A DNA stretch of 9,206 nt from Aquificota bacterium. Its GTDB lineage: Bacteria > Aquificota > Aquificia > Aquificales > Hydrogenothermaceae. The position numbers were made by a program, and so were the translations under genes. Numbering within the stretch: the stretch's first letter is position 1; each line of letters opens with the position of its first letter. The DNA lies in contig JAADDT010000094.1 in the NCBI GenBank assembly GCA_013153765.1, forward strand, positions 1-9,206, read 5' to 3'. This document shows, piece by piece, positions 1 through 5,084 of the stretch. Below the pieces are notes generated by a model. The model did not search any database and was not told where the DNA came from. It saw only the letters and a list, made by a program, of their open reading frames with translations.

Positions 1-83
1 GGACGGATACCGTCGTTCTGACTAAATCCGCCTCCCATTAGAGTTGGTGTTATTGTTTTAACTGAAAATTCTATTTTTTTCAT
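1..83 (-). CDS. cmr1: Partial RAMP protein, probably Cmr1 of a type III-B CRISPR system
   Basis: Only the first 27 codons of this minus-strand gene lie in the window; it continues past base 1. The ATG at 81-83 opens a frame with no stop. It encodes a short hydrophobic beta-strand, then TITPTLMGGG, then a polar segment ending in GIR. Cmr1 proteins typically start this way: a strand followed by TP-hydrophobic-GG, an acidic or polar loop, and an Arg before the SIKG.LRFW segment. Known role of the family: a RAMP subunit at the 3' end of the Cmr crRNA-guided RNA-targeting complex. The Shine-Dalgarno is weak (AGG about 7 bases upstream). A TATAAT-like element sits 31-36 bases upstream. The match is read by eye from a short fragment, so another RAMP subunit is possible. 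The codons beyond the window would decide it. Confidence 0.66.
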   Translation of the reverse strand, partial: MKKIEFSVKTITPTLMGGGFSQNDGIR

Positions 84-113
84 TTTTAAACCTGTAAAAG
101 GATTTTAAGGATA

Positions 114-119
114 ATTATA
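114..119 (-). promoter_or_regulatory. Candidate -10 box for the cmr1-like gene
   Basis: Read on the minus strand these bases are TATAAT. The expected transcription start would lie about 24 bases before the cmr1-like ATG. No convincing -35 hexamer exists 17 bases upstream, where the sequence is TTCCTC. In a background this AT-rich, one -10 match is weak evidence. Confidence 0.3.
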
Positions 120-171
120 GGGAAAAATTGGTGGAGGAGGAAGTGTGTGGTGGTGATGGTTGATTTTTAAA

Positions 172-197
172 GGGGAACAGGTTTGAACCTATTCCCC
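172..197 (-). terminator. Hairpin terminator after the globin-like gene
   Basis: GGGGAA pairs with TTCCCC and AGGT pairs with ACCT around a 4-base loop, with one C/A mismatch between the two helices. On the minus strand the stem is followed by TTTAAAAA, a short and imperfect T tract. It begins 11 bases past the globin-like stop codon. It is plausibly a rho-independent terminator or attenuator between this unit and the cmr1-like gene, and probably leaky because only three U residues follow directly. Confidence 0.5.
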
Positions 198-208
198 CCA
201 TTTCCCGG

Positions 209-772
209 TTAGCCGCCCTGCTCTAATATTTTTTTACATTCTAAAGATGCCATTCTTTCTATTACTGGTTTTTTGATGCCTGACATCTTTTCTATTGCGT
301 TGATGTAAAGGTCAAGGTGTCCTTCAACAACTGTGGCAAGTATTGCGTCAGTTATGGTTTTGAATGCGAGGAAGATTTTCAGTGCCTCTTCCGGTGGATA
401 CTCTTGGAAAGCTTTTTCCGCAAATTTCTTTTGGAGAAAGCTCATCATAGCAACAAGCATGTTAAGGTCAACGCCGTCAGCAAGATACTTCAGCCCTACC
501 TTCCACTGCCTATCCCAGAAGTCTTCACCGGTGTCTCCGGATATTATGTCCTCGTACCAGTCAACCAGTGTTGTTTCCAGATTTTTTGCTTCCTTTTTGT
601 CGTCGCTGTCCATCTCACCGGAATGGGAAGCCACTTCCTTTTTGAACGCTTCAAGCAGATCGTTTTTCCAAGTGATCAGCTTGTCCTTGTTTTCTGCAAT
701 TACTTTGTAAGTTTCTTCGTTTAATCCTGAAATCATTTTAAATGCCTCCATTAATTCGTTATTTTGTGCCAT
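209..772 (-). CDS. Globin-sensor-like (protoglobin fold) protein, proximal His replaced by Tyr
   Basis: A 187-residue, all-helical soluble protein with no signal peptide or membrane segment. By eye, residues ~65-115 align without gaps to the E-to-G helical region of globin-coupled sensors such as HemAT (pattern G....Y...R..I...H...GL). Here the segment is FWDRQWKVGLKYLADGV, and Tyr96 falls where the heme-ligating histidine normally lies. Codon 96 (485-487) reads TAT. The C-terminal half (EYPPEEALKIFLAFKTITDAI, then a helix with VVEGHLDLYINA) also fits the family. The only histidines are 50 and 152. The protein may bind heme through tyrosine or be a non-heme globin like the N-terminal domain of the stressosome protein RsbR. 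There is no attached output domain. The gene follows the Roadblock gene with a 1-base gap and has a near-perfect Shine-Dalgarno (AAGGAGGTGAT), so the pair is surely co-expressed. Fold call fairly likely; function unknown. Confidence 0.68.
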   Translation of the reverse strand: MAQNNELMEAFKMISGLNEETYKVIAENKDKLITWKNDLLEAFKKEVASHSGEMDSDDKKEAKNLETTLVDWYEDIISGDTGEDFWDRQWKVGLKYLADGVDLNMLVAMMSFLQKKFAEKAFQEYPPEEALKIFLAFKTITDAILATVVEGHLDLYINAIEKMSGIKKPVIERMASLECKKILEQGG

Positions 773-773
773 T

Positions 774-1127
774 CTACATCACCTCCTTAAGTTTTTCTAC
801 AGCCCTGTTCACCTCCATAAGTAGTAGTCCTAACTTAACGTCTCCTGACGTTGTAACTCCCAGAACAGCCATGTTGCCGACGCCAGTAAACAGGACGTAG
901 CCCTCTGACCCCTTAACATACAGCTGATCCAGTTCTCCTTTGTTAAGTTCGGTGGTAACCCTTTCACCTAACGACAGTATAGCCGCACCCATAGCCGCTA
1001 CCCTGTCTTCGTCCTGATCACCCTTGAACGTGGACGAAATTGCCAGACCATCAGGGCTGATCAGAATAGCTCCGTCTGCACCTGTGTTGTTGATAAGTGC
1101 CTGAAGAATTTTCTGAAAACGATCCAT
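774..1127 (-). CDS. Stand-alone Roadblock/LC7 domain protein (MglB-like)
   Basis: A 117-residue single-domain protein. It has the Roadblock/LC7 order: an N-terminal helix (residues 2-14), a strand pair GADGAILISPDGLAISS (16-32), a helix with MGAAILSLGERV (46-57), strands VKGSEGYVLFTGVGNMAVLGV (71-91), and a C-terminal helix (100-116). In this family, small proteins such as MglB regulate or scaffold Ras-like GTPases (MglA). No GTPase gene is next to it, so its partner is either elsewhere or the globin-like protein encoded 1 base downstream. The start is supported by AAAGGAGGG 6 bases before the ATG. It is the first gene of a minus-strand two-gene unit that faces away from the lipoprotein gene. 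Family assignment is secure; the cellular role is not. Confidence 0.88.
   Translation of the reverse strand: MDRFQKILQALINNTGADGAILISPDGLAISSTFKGDQDEDRVAAMGAAILSLGERVTTELNKGELDQLYVKGSEGYVLFTGVGNMAVLGVTTSGDVKLGLLLMEVNRAVEKLKEVM
778..788 (-). promoter_or_regulatory. Strong Shine-Dalgarno of the globin-like gene
   Basis: On the minus strand this is AAGGAGGTGAT, an almost full-length match to the anti-Shine-Dalgarno end of 16S rRNA. It lies inside the last codons of the Roadblock gene, 5 bases before the globin-like ATG. It fixes that start and suggests the second gene is translated at least as strongly as the first. Confidence 0.8.
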
Positions 1128-1339
1128 AGCGAACCCTCCTTTTATTGGATTTTTTTAACGTCTCTGTTTTAAATTTTTCTTATTCGTGTTATAACTAAAC
1201 TTAGTTTAAACGGTTGCTTTAGGCTACCGCTATGAATTTGATCATATTTATATTATAAATTTTGCATATTCGTATTACCTAATTCCAGTATAAATTATAA
1301 TAAGGTATTTTCTAAATAGCAAGTATAGGAGGATAAATT
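1128..1339. promoter_or_regulatory. Divergent intergenic region, Roadblock unit versus lipoprotein gene
   Basis: This 212-base, very AT-rich gap must hold the promoters of both divergent units. For the plus-strand gene, TATAAT occurs at 1296-1301, about 39 bases before the ATG, without a good -35 partner. AGGAGG at 1327-1332 is a good ribosome site 7 bases before that ATG. For the minus-strand unit, a TATAAC-like box overlaps the palindrome at 1193-1206, again without a clear -35. No open frame or RNA gene was recognised here. Confidence 0.45.
1193..1206. repeat. Palindrome AACTAA-AC-TTAGTT, candidate operator
   Basis: A perfect 6-base inverted repeat with a 2-base spacer. An overlapping alternative pairing is TAAAC-TTA-GTTTA at 1196-1208. 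It lies 66-79 bases upstream of the Roadblock ATG and abuts or overlaps a TATAAC-like box on that strand, a position suited to a repressor site. The repeat is short and AT-rich, so chance is a real alternative. Confidence 0.3.
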
Positions 1340-1732
1340 ATGTACGGCAGGCTTTGGCAGGCATACACCCTGTTTTTCCTTTTATTTATAGGCTTTTTAC
1401 ATACCTCCTGCGGAGAAAAGAAAATCAGCGTTAAGCTCCTCCCTGAAGCAAAAAAGGTTAAGGTTTACGAGGCTACAGACCCGGCAAAGGAGTTTGCCTT
1501 TAAACTGGCGAAGGAGGAAGGCTGTAGAATTTTGAAGGAGGAGGTAATAATACCCCCTTCCCTTAAGGAAGGTTTGTATGAACTGGTTGATAAGGAAATT
1601 GAAATAATGGCAAGGAATAAGGCTGTTGAGATAGGCGGAAATACTGTGGTGCTGGAGACTTTTAAGGAAATTCCCGGCATACAGTTTCCAAATAGATACA
1701 CAGGAAGGGCAATAATACTTGACTGTCCCTAA
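1340..1732 (+). CDS. Small lipoprotein, DUF4156-like
   Basis: A 130-residue protein with a lipoprotein signal peptide: a short basic start, a hydrophobic core (residues 9-20), then HTSC with the lipidation cysteine at 24. His at -3 makes the lipobox slightly unusual. The mature part has a strand KVKVYEA, a Gly-Cys pair at 61-62, a helix with MARNKAVEIGGNTVVLE (90-106), and a terminal strand ending in DCP (Cys129). This layout, two distant cysteines plus an 'N-x-A-x-x-x-G-x-N' segment, resembles DUF4156 lipoproteins, whose function is not established. Cys62 and Cys129 could form a disulfide. The ribosome site AGGAGG sits 7 bases before the ATG. The gene stands alone on the plus strand, and its stop codon overlaps that of the convergent lptB. 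With D not at position +2, outer-membrane sorting would be the default if the Lol rule applies. Lipoprotein call good; DUF match tentative. Confidence 0.72.
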   Translation: MYGRLWQAYTLFFLLFIGFLHTSCGEKKISVKLLPEAKKVKVYEATDPAKEFAFKLAKEEGCRILKEEVIIPPSLKEGLYELVDKEIEIMARNKAVEIGGNTVVLETFKEIPGIQFPNRYTGRAIILDCP

Positions 1733-1738
1733 TCAAGT
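1717..1738. terminator. Possible bidirectional terminator over the convergent stop codons
   Basis: ACTTGA at 1717-1722 and TCAAGT at 1733-1738 form a perfect inverted repeat. The 10-base loop contains both stop codons, TAA of the lipoprotein gene and TAG of lptB. The stem is short and A/T-rich, and neither side is followed by a clean T run, so termination strength is doubtful. No better candidate exists between the two genes. Confidence 0.28.
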
Positions 1739-2463
1739 TTAAAGTCTTCCCCGAGGAATATTTTCCTGACGGTAGGATCGGCTACTATCTCTTCAGGTGT
1801 GCCTTCGCATATTACTTTGCCGTGTGCCAGTATGTAAGCCCTGTCCGTTATTTTCAGCGTTTCCCTTACGTTGTGGTCTGTAAGGACGATACCTATGTCC
1901 CTTTCTATAAGGTCTTTAATCAGGTGGTTAATGTCCTGAACGGATACGGGATCAACACCTGCAAAAGGCTCGTCAAGTAATAGAAAGGAAGGATTTATTA
2001 TGAGGGAACGGGCTATTTCAAGCCTTCTCCTTTCCCCTCCCGATAGTGTGGAGGCTTTCTGGTCTTTCAGGTGGTATATGCCGAACTCCTCAAGAAGTGC
2101 CTTTGCCTTTTCCCTGATTTCTACCCTGTCGTCAAGCTGGAATTCAAGGAACATCACTATGTTTTCCCAGACGGTAAGCTCCCTGAATATGGAAGGCTCC
2201 TGCGGTAAAAAGGATATGCCTTTCCTTGCCCTTTCGTAAACCGGCAGGTATGTAATGTCCTCCCCGTCAAGTAGTATCTGACCTTCGTCCGGTTTTACAA
2301 AACCAAGAAGCATTTTGAAGGTGGTTGTTTTACCTGCCCCGTTGGGACCAAGCAGTCCGATAATTTCCCCCTCCTTTACATACAGGGATACCCCGTCAAC
2401 TACCACCCTGTCCCTGTACCTTTTTTTCAGGTTTTTTACTTCTAATACGGAAGGCTGGCTCAT
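1729..2463 (-). CDS. lptB: LPS export ABC transporter ATP-binding protein LptB
   Basis: A 244-residue ABC ATPase of normal length for LptB. Visible motifs: Walker A GPNGAGKTT (39-47), Q-loop Gln88 in FLPQEPSIFRELTVWENI, signature LSGGE (140-144) in a GGERRRLEIARSL context typical of LptB, Walker B LLLDEPFAGVDP (161-172) with catalytic Glu165, and H-loop His197 in LTDHNVRETL. The LTVWENI and DHNVRETL segments separate LptB from its close relative, the branched-chain amino acid transporter ATPase LivG/F. Known role: a cytoplasmic ATPase that binds LptF/LptG and drives LPS extraction from the inner membrane. Its ATG overlaps the alaC stop codon in an ATGA arrangement, implying translational coupling. 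No lptA, lptC, lptF or lptG lies in the window. It is the last gene of the operon. Confidence 0.93.
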   Translation of the reverse strand: MSQPSVLEVKNLKKRYRDRVVVDGVSLYVKEGEIIGLLGPNGAGKTTTFKMLLGFVKPDEGQILLDGEDITYLPVYERARKGISFLPQEPSIFRELTVWENIVMFLEFQLDDRVEIREKAKALLEEFGIYHLKDQKASTLSGGERRRLEIARSLIINPSFLLLDEPFAGVDPVSVQDINHLIKDLIERDIGIVLTDHNVRETLKITDRAYILAHGKVICEGTPEEIVADPTVRKIFLGEDFKLD

Positions 2464-3692
2464 TTAACAAGTGCCTGCTGTCTGTATTTCTTGAAAAACT
2501 TTTTTATGTTCCTTACAGCCTGTCTTATCCTTTTTGTGTTTTCAACAACCGCAAACCTTACGTAGCCTTCCCCGTGTTCCCCAAAGCCCACGCCGGGAGC
2601 AACAGCCACGTTTGCCTCCGTAAGGAGGAGTTTGCTGAATTCTATAGAACCTAAATGGCTAAAGTCCTCAGGTATTTTTGCCCATAGGAACATTGTGGCT
2701 TTAGGTTTTTCAACAGACCAGCCCGCCTCGTTAAGACCCTTTACCAGAACGTCAAGCCTTTCGCTGTAAATGTCCCTTGCTTCTTCAACGATTGAGTAGT
2801 CGCTTTCCAGTGCTATTATGCTCGCCACCTGTATTGGCGTGAAGGTGCCGTAATCAAGGTAGCTTTTAAGCCTTTTCAGGTTGTATATAAGCGTAGGATT
2901 TCCCAGAACAAAACCTACCCGCCAGCCTGCCATAGAAAAGCCCTTTGTCAGGGAGTAAGTTTCTACAGCTATATCCTTTGCCCCCTCAACCTGAAGTATG
3001 CTCGGTGCCTTGTAGCCGTCATAACACAGGTCAGCATACGCAAAGTCGTGTATTACCCACATTCCCTTCTCTTTTGCAAACCTGACTATTTCTCTGAAGA
3101 AGTCAAGGTCAACCGTCATCGTGGTAGGATTGTTTGGAAAGTTGAGTATTAATACTTTAGGTTCGGGATAGCTGTCCTTGTAAGATTCGTATATGTTTTT
3201 TAAAAACTGCTCCTGCTTTTCCCCGTCAGACCCTTCAAGCGGAAGTGGAACTGTCAAGACGGAAGCCCCTGCAATTACAGGTGCGTAGTAATGTATCGGA
3301 TATCTGGGAGAAGGAACCAGAACCATATCTCCGGGAGATAGCATGGCTAACATAAGGTGGGACAGCCCTTCTTTAGAACCTATCGTAACTATCGCTTCCT
3401 CTTCAGGATCAAGCTCCACACCGTACCTTTTCCTGTAAAACTCGGTTATTGCCCTCCGCAGTCTGGGAATGCCCTGAGACATTGAGTACCGGTGCGTGGT
3501 TTTTTTCTTTGCTGACTCACACAGTTTGTCTATTATGTGCTGTGCAGGTCTCAAGTCCGGATTTCCCATTCCAAAATCTATAATGTCTTCCCCTTCTTTC
3601 CTCAGTTTTGCCTTCAGCTCGTTTACTATGGCAAAAACGTATTCCGGCAGTCTCTTAATGCGAGGGAATTCGTGGTACTTCCTGTTTTCCAT
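2460..3692 (-). CDS. alaC: AlaC-like class I/II aminotransferase
   Basis: A 410-residue PLP-dependent fold-type I aminotransferase. The N-terminus (FPRIKRLPEYVFAIVNELK, residues 9-27, then IIDFGMGNPD at 37-46) closely resembles AlaC/YfdZ, the glutamate-pyruvate aminotransferase for alanine synthesis. Active-site features: NFPNNPT (184-190), Asp216 in HDFAYAD to hold the pyridine nitrogen, Lys250 in SLTKGFSMAGWRVGF as the PLP Schiff-base lysine, Arg258 for the phosphate, and Arg379 in GYVRFA for the substrate carboxylate. All key residues are present. Relatives are often annotated as LL-diaminopimelate aminotransferase, so substrate specificity is inferred; either amino acid would feed peptidoglycan precursors. 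The ribosome site is modest (AGGGG). The gene starts 11 bases after the LysM gene and overlaps lptB by 4 bases. Confidence 0.85.
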   Translation of the reverse strand: MENRKYHEFPRIKRLPEYVFAIVNELKAKLRKEGEDIIDFGMGNPDLRPAQHIIDKLCESAKKKTTHRYSMSQGIPRLRRAITEFYRKRYGVELDPEEEAIVTIGSKEGLSHLMLAMLSPGDMVLVPSPRYPIHYYAPVIAGASVLTVPLPLEGSDGEKQEQFLKNIYESYKDSYPEPKVLILNFPNNPTTMTVDLDFFREIVRFAKEKGMWVIHDFAYADLCYDGYKAPSILQVEGAKDIAVETYSLTKGFSMAGWRVGFVLGNPTLIYNLKRLKSYLDYGTFTPIQVASIIALESDYSIVEEARDIYSERLDVLVKGLNEAGWSVEKPKATMFLWAKIPEDFSHLGSIEFSKLLLTEANVAVAPGVGFGEHGEGYVRFAVVENTKRIRQAVRNIKKFFKKYRQQALVK

Positions 3693-3703
3693 CTCTGCCC
3701 CTG

Positions 3704-4819
3704 TTAGTTAATGCTGGTGCTTCTTTTTTTCTTGTACAGGAAAACGACCGGATCAACCGGATTTCCGTTTTTCCTGATTTCAAAGTATATACCGCAGTGT
3801 TCAGAACCGTTCAGCTTTCCTGTGTATCCTATTATCTCCCCTTTCTTTACCCATTCCCCTTCCCTGACTTTTATCTTGCCCACGTGTCCGTAAACGCTTG
3901 TAAACCTGTTTTGGTGTCTTATTACTATCAGGTTTCCGTAAGCTTTAATACTGTCCCCTGCAAATATTACCTTACCGCTTTCGGAAGCTTTGATAGGTAC
4001 TTCACAGTCAGTTTTTATGTCAACACCCAGATGCCTTTTGTTTGAGTTGTTTGCAAACGGCTCAACAATCCTGCCGTTAACAGGCCACACGAACTTTAAA
4101 GGTACGGTGCTGGCTGTGGCTACCGAGTTTCTGCTTGATTTTGTTCCCTTTTTTGATTTTGCCACCTTAACCGTTTTATAGGTGATAACCTTCTTTTCTA
4201 CCTTAAGCCTCTGTCCCGCCTTTATCCTGTAAGGTTTTTTCAGCCTGTTCAGTTTTGCCAGTTTTTTTACGGAGGTGTTATACTTCCTTGCTATTTTGGA
4301 AAGTGTCTCTCCCCTTTTAACCCTGTGGTAAACGATTTTTTTCTTTACCTGCTTAATCCTTTTTGTGGTCGTGGCTGTGGTCTTGGTTGATTTTTTCTTC
4401 TTTTTTACGACCCTTTTCTTTTCTTCCTTTATGCACAATACTTGTCCTGCGTAAAGCTTGTCTGACTTCAGGTTGTTAAGCCTTTTTATGTCCTTTACCC
4501 AGACCCTATACTTTTTGGCTATTTTTATCAGGCTTTCACCCGGCTTTACTTTGTGTTTTACGGAACAGTACTTGGCAGAGCTCCTTTTTTTCGCTTTTAC
4601 AGGGATTTTCAGCTTTTGTCCCGGACGGATAATGTAAGGTTTTTTCAGCCTGTTAGCCTTTATTATTTCCTTTACGGAAACGCCGTATTTCTTGGCTATT
4701 TTCTGAAGGTTGTCGCCCCTTTTTACCGTATAGGTAAGTGCGGAGGCGGTAAGTGAAAACAGCAGAAATCCAATTAATATACCGCTAATATAATATCTCA
4801 AAGCTTTCATACTTCCCAT
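3704..4819 (-). CDS. Exported protein: three LysM domains plus degenerate LytM (M23) domain
   Basis: Counting from the ATG at 4817-4819, this is a 371-residue protein. An upstream TTG at 4829-4831 lacks a ribosome site, while the chosen ATG has GAGG 6 bases before it; a further ATG at 4808-4810 is also possible. Order: signal peptide (about 1-27), LysM1 (29-73), LysM2 (87-130), a lysine-rich linker (134-161), LysM3 (164-207), and an M23/LytM domain (about 244-362). In LytM, the first metal motif is intact (RHLGVD, His263 and Asp267), as is His312 in VYGH. The canonical HLHFEIR motif reads GIYFEIR, losing both histidines (Gly343, Tyr345). E. coli EnvC has a similar LYFEIR and activates amidases without cutting peptidoglycan, so this is probably an NlpD/EnvC-like amidase activator. 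Cysteines at 85 and 129 bracket LysM2; 272 and 342 lie in LytM. The start overlaps acyP by 35 bases. Confidence 0.86.
   Translation of the reverse strand: MGSMKALRYYISGILIGFLLFSLTASALTYTVKRGDNLQKIAKKYGVSVKEIIKANRLKKPYIIRPGQKLKIPVKAKKRSSAKYCSVKHKVKPGESLIKIAKKYRVWVKDIKRLNNLKSDKLYAGQVLCIKEEKKRVVKKKKKSTKTTATTTKRIKQVKKKIVYHRVKRGETLSKIARKYNTSVKKLAKLNRLKKPYRIKAGQRLKVEKKVITYKTVKVAKSKKGTKSSRNSVATASTVPLKFVWPVNGRIVEPFANNSNKRHLGVDIKTDCEVPIKASESGKVIFAGDSIKAYGNLIVIRHQNRFTSVYGHVGKIKVREGEWVKKGEIIGYTGKLNGSEHCGIYFEIRKNGNPVDPVVFLYKKKRSTSIN
4228..4249. repeat. 22-base direct repeat, copy in LysM3
   Basis: Identical to 4633-4654. Both copies encode the RLKKPY segment of a LysM domain, in LysM3 and LysM1 respectively. 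The exact nucleotide identity suggests duplication or recent conversion between the first and third LysM units. LysM2 lacks it. Confidence 0.75.
4633..4654. repeat. 22-base direct repeat, copy in LysM1
   Basis: Partner of 4228-4249, about 405 bases away and in the same frame and orientation within the same gene. It encodes the conserved RLKKPY stretch of LysM1. Confidence 0.75.
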
Positions 4820-5054
4820 CTTTATCCTCAAACTGGTATCTAATATCGGTAATTTCGGCTAAGGGAGGTCCTTTTTCAATTGCCTTGAAAAACTCCCTTA
4901 ATGTTTTTTCGTCAGCTTCCGCCACAACTTCAACCGTACCGTCAGGCAGGTTTCTAACGTACCCTTTTACCCCAAACTGGTCTGCCTTTTTCTTCACGAA
5001 GTATCTGAAGCCTACGCCCTGCACCGTGCCTGCAAAGTTGATGTGAAGCCTCAT
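4785..5054 (-). CDS. acyP: Acylphosphatase
   Basis: An 89-residue protein from the ATG at 5052-5054; a TTG codon just before it could also initiate. Length and sequence fit the acylphosphatase family. The phosphate-binding loop GTVQGVGFR lies at residues 9-17, with catalytic Arg17, and catalytic Asn35 is in GYVRNLPDGTVEV. The family hydrolyses the carboxyl-phosphate bond of acylphosphates such as acetyl phosphate or 1,3-bisphosphoglycerate in the cytoplasm; its physiological role in bacteria is unclear. A GGGG Shine-Dalgarno sits 7 bases before the ATG, in the loop between short A and T runs. The gene begins 30 bases after mobB, and its end overlaps the start of the LysM gene. Single-domain form, not the HypF fusion. 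Confidence 0.92.
   Translation of the reverse strand: MRLHINFAGTVQGVGFRYFVKKKADQFGVKGYVRNLPDGTVEVVAEADEKTLREFFKAIEKGPPLAEITDIRYQFEDKDGKYESFEILY
4826..4829 (-). promoter_or_regulatory. Shine-Dalgarno that decides the LysM protein start
   Basis: GAGG on the minus strand, 6 bases before the ATG at 4817-4819 and inside the end of acyP. It overlaps the alternative upstream TTG codon, which has no ribosome site of its own, so the ATG is preferred. Confidence 0.5.
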
Positions 5055-5084
5055 CAAAAAACCCCGCTTTTTTAGGTTTAAATA

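Noticed and set aside
84..208. CRISPR repeat or leader next to the cmr1-like gene
   Set aside because: No direct repeats of 25-40 bases with regular spacing are visible here; only a promoter-like element, a G-rich tract and a hairpin.
317..724. Plus-strand open frames over the globin-like gene
   Set aside because: Low-complexity, hydrophobic translation, no ribosome site, fully antisense to a well-supported gene.
3704..4831. TTG at 4829-4831 as the start of the LysM protein
   Set aside because: It has no ribosome site, and its extra residues precede a normal signal peptide; the ATG at 4817-4819 has GAGG at good spacing.
5056..5073. A6-CCCCGC-T6 inverted repeat between mobB and acyP as a terminator
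   Set aside because: The stem is only A/T pairs and would melt easily. Its loop carries the acyP Shine-Dalgarno, and the genes on both sides belong to one tight operon.
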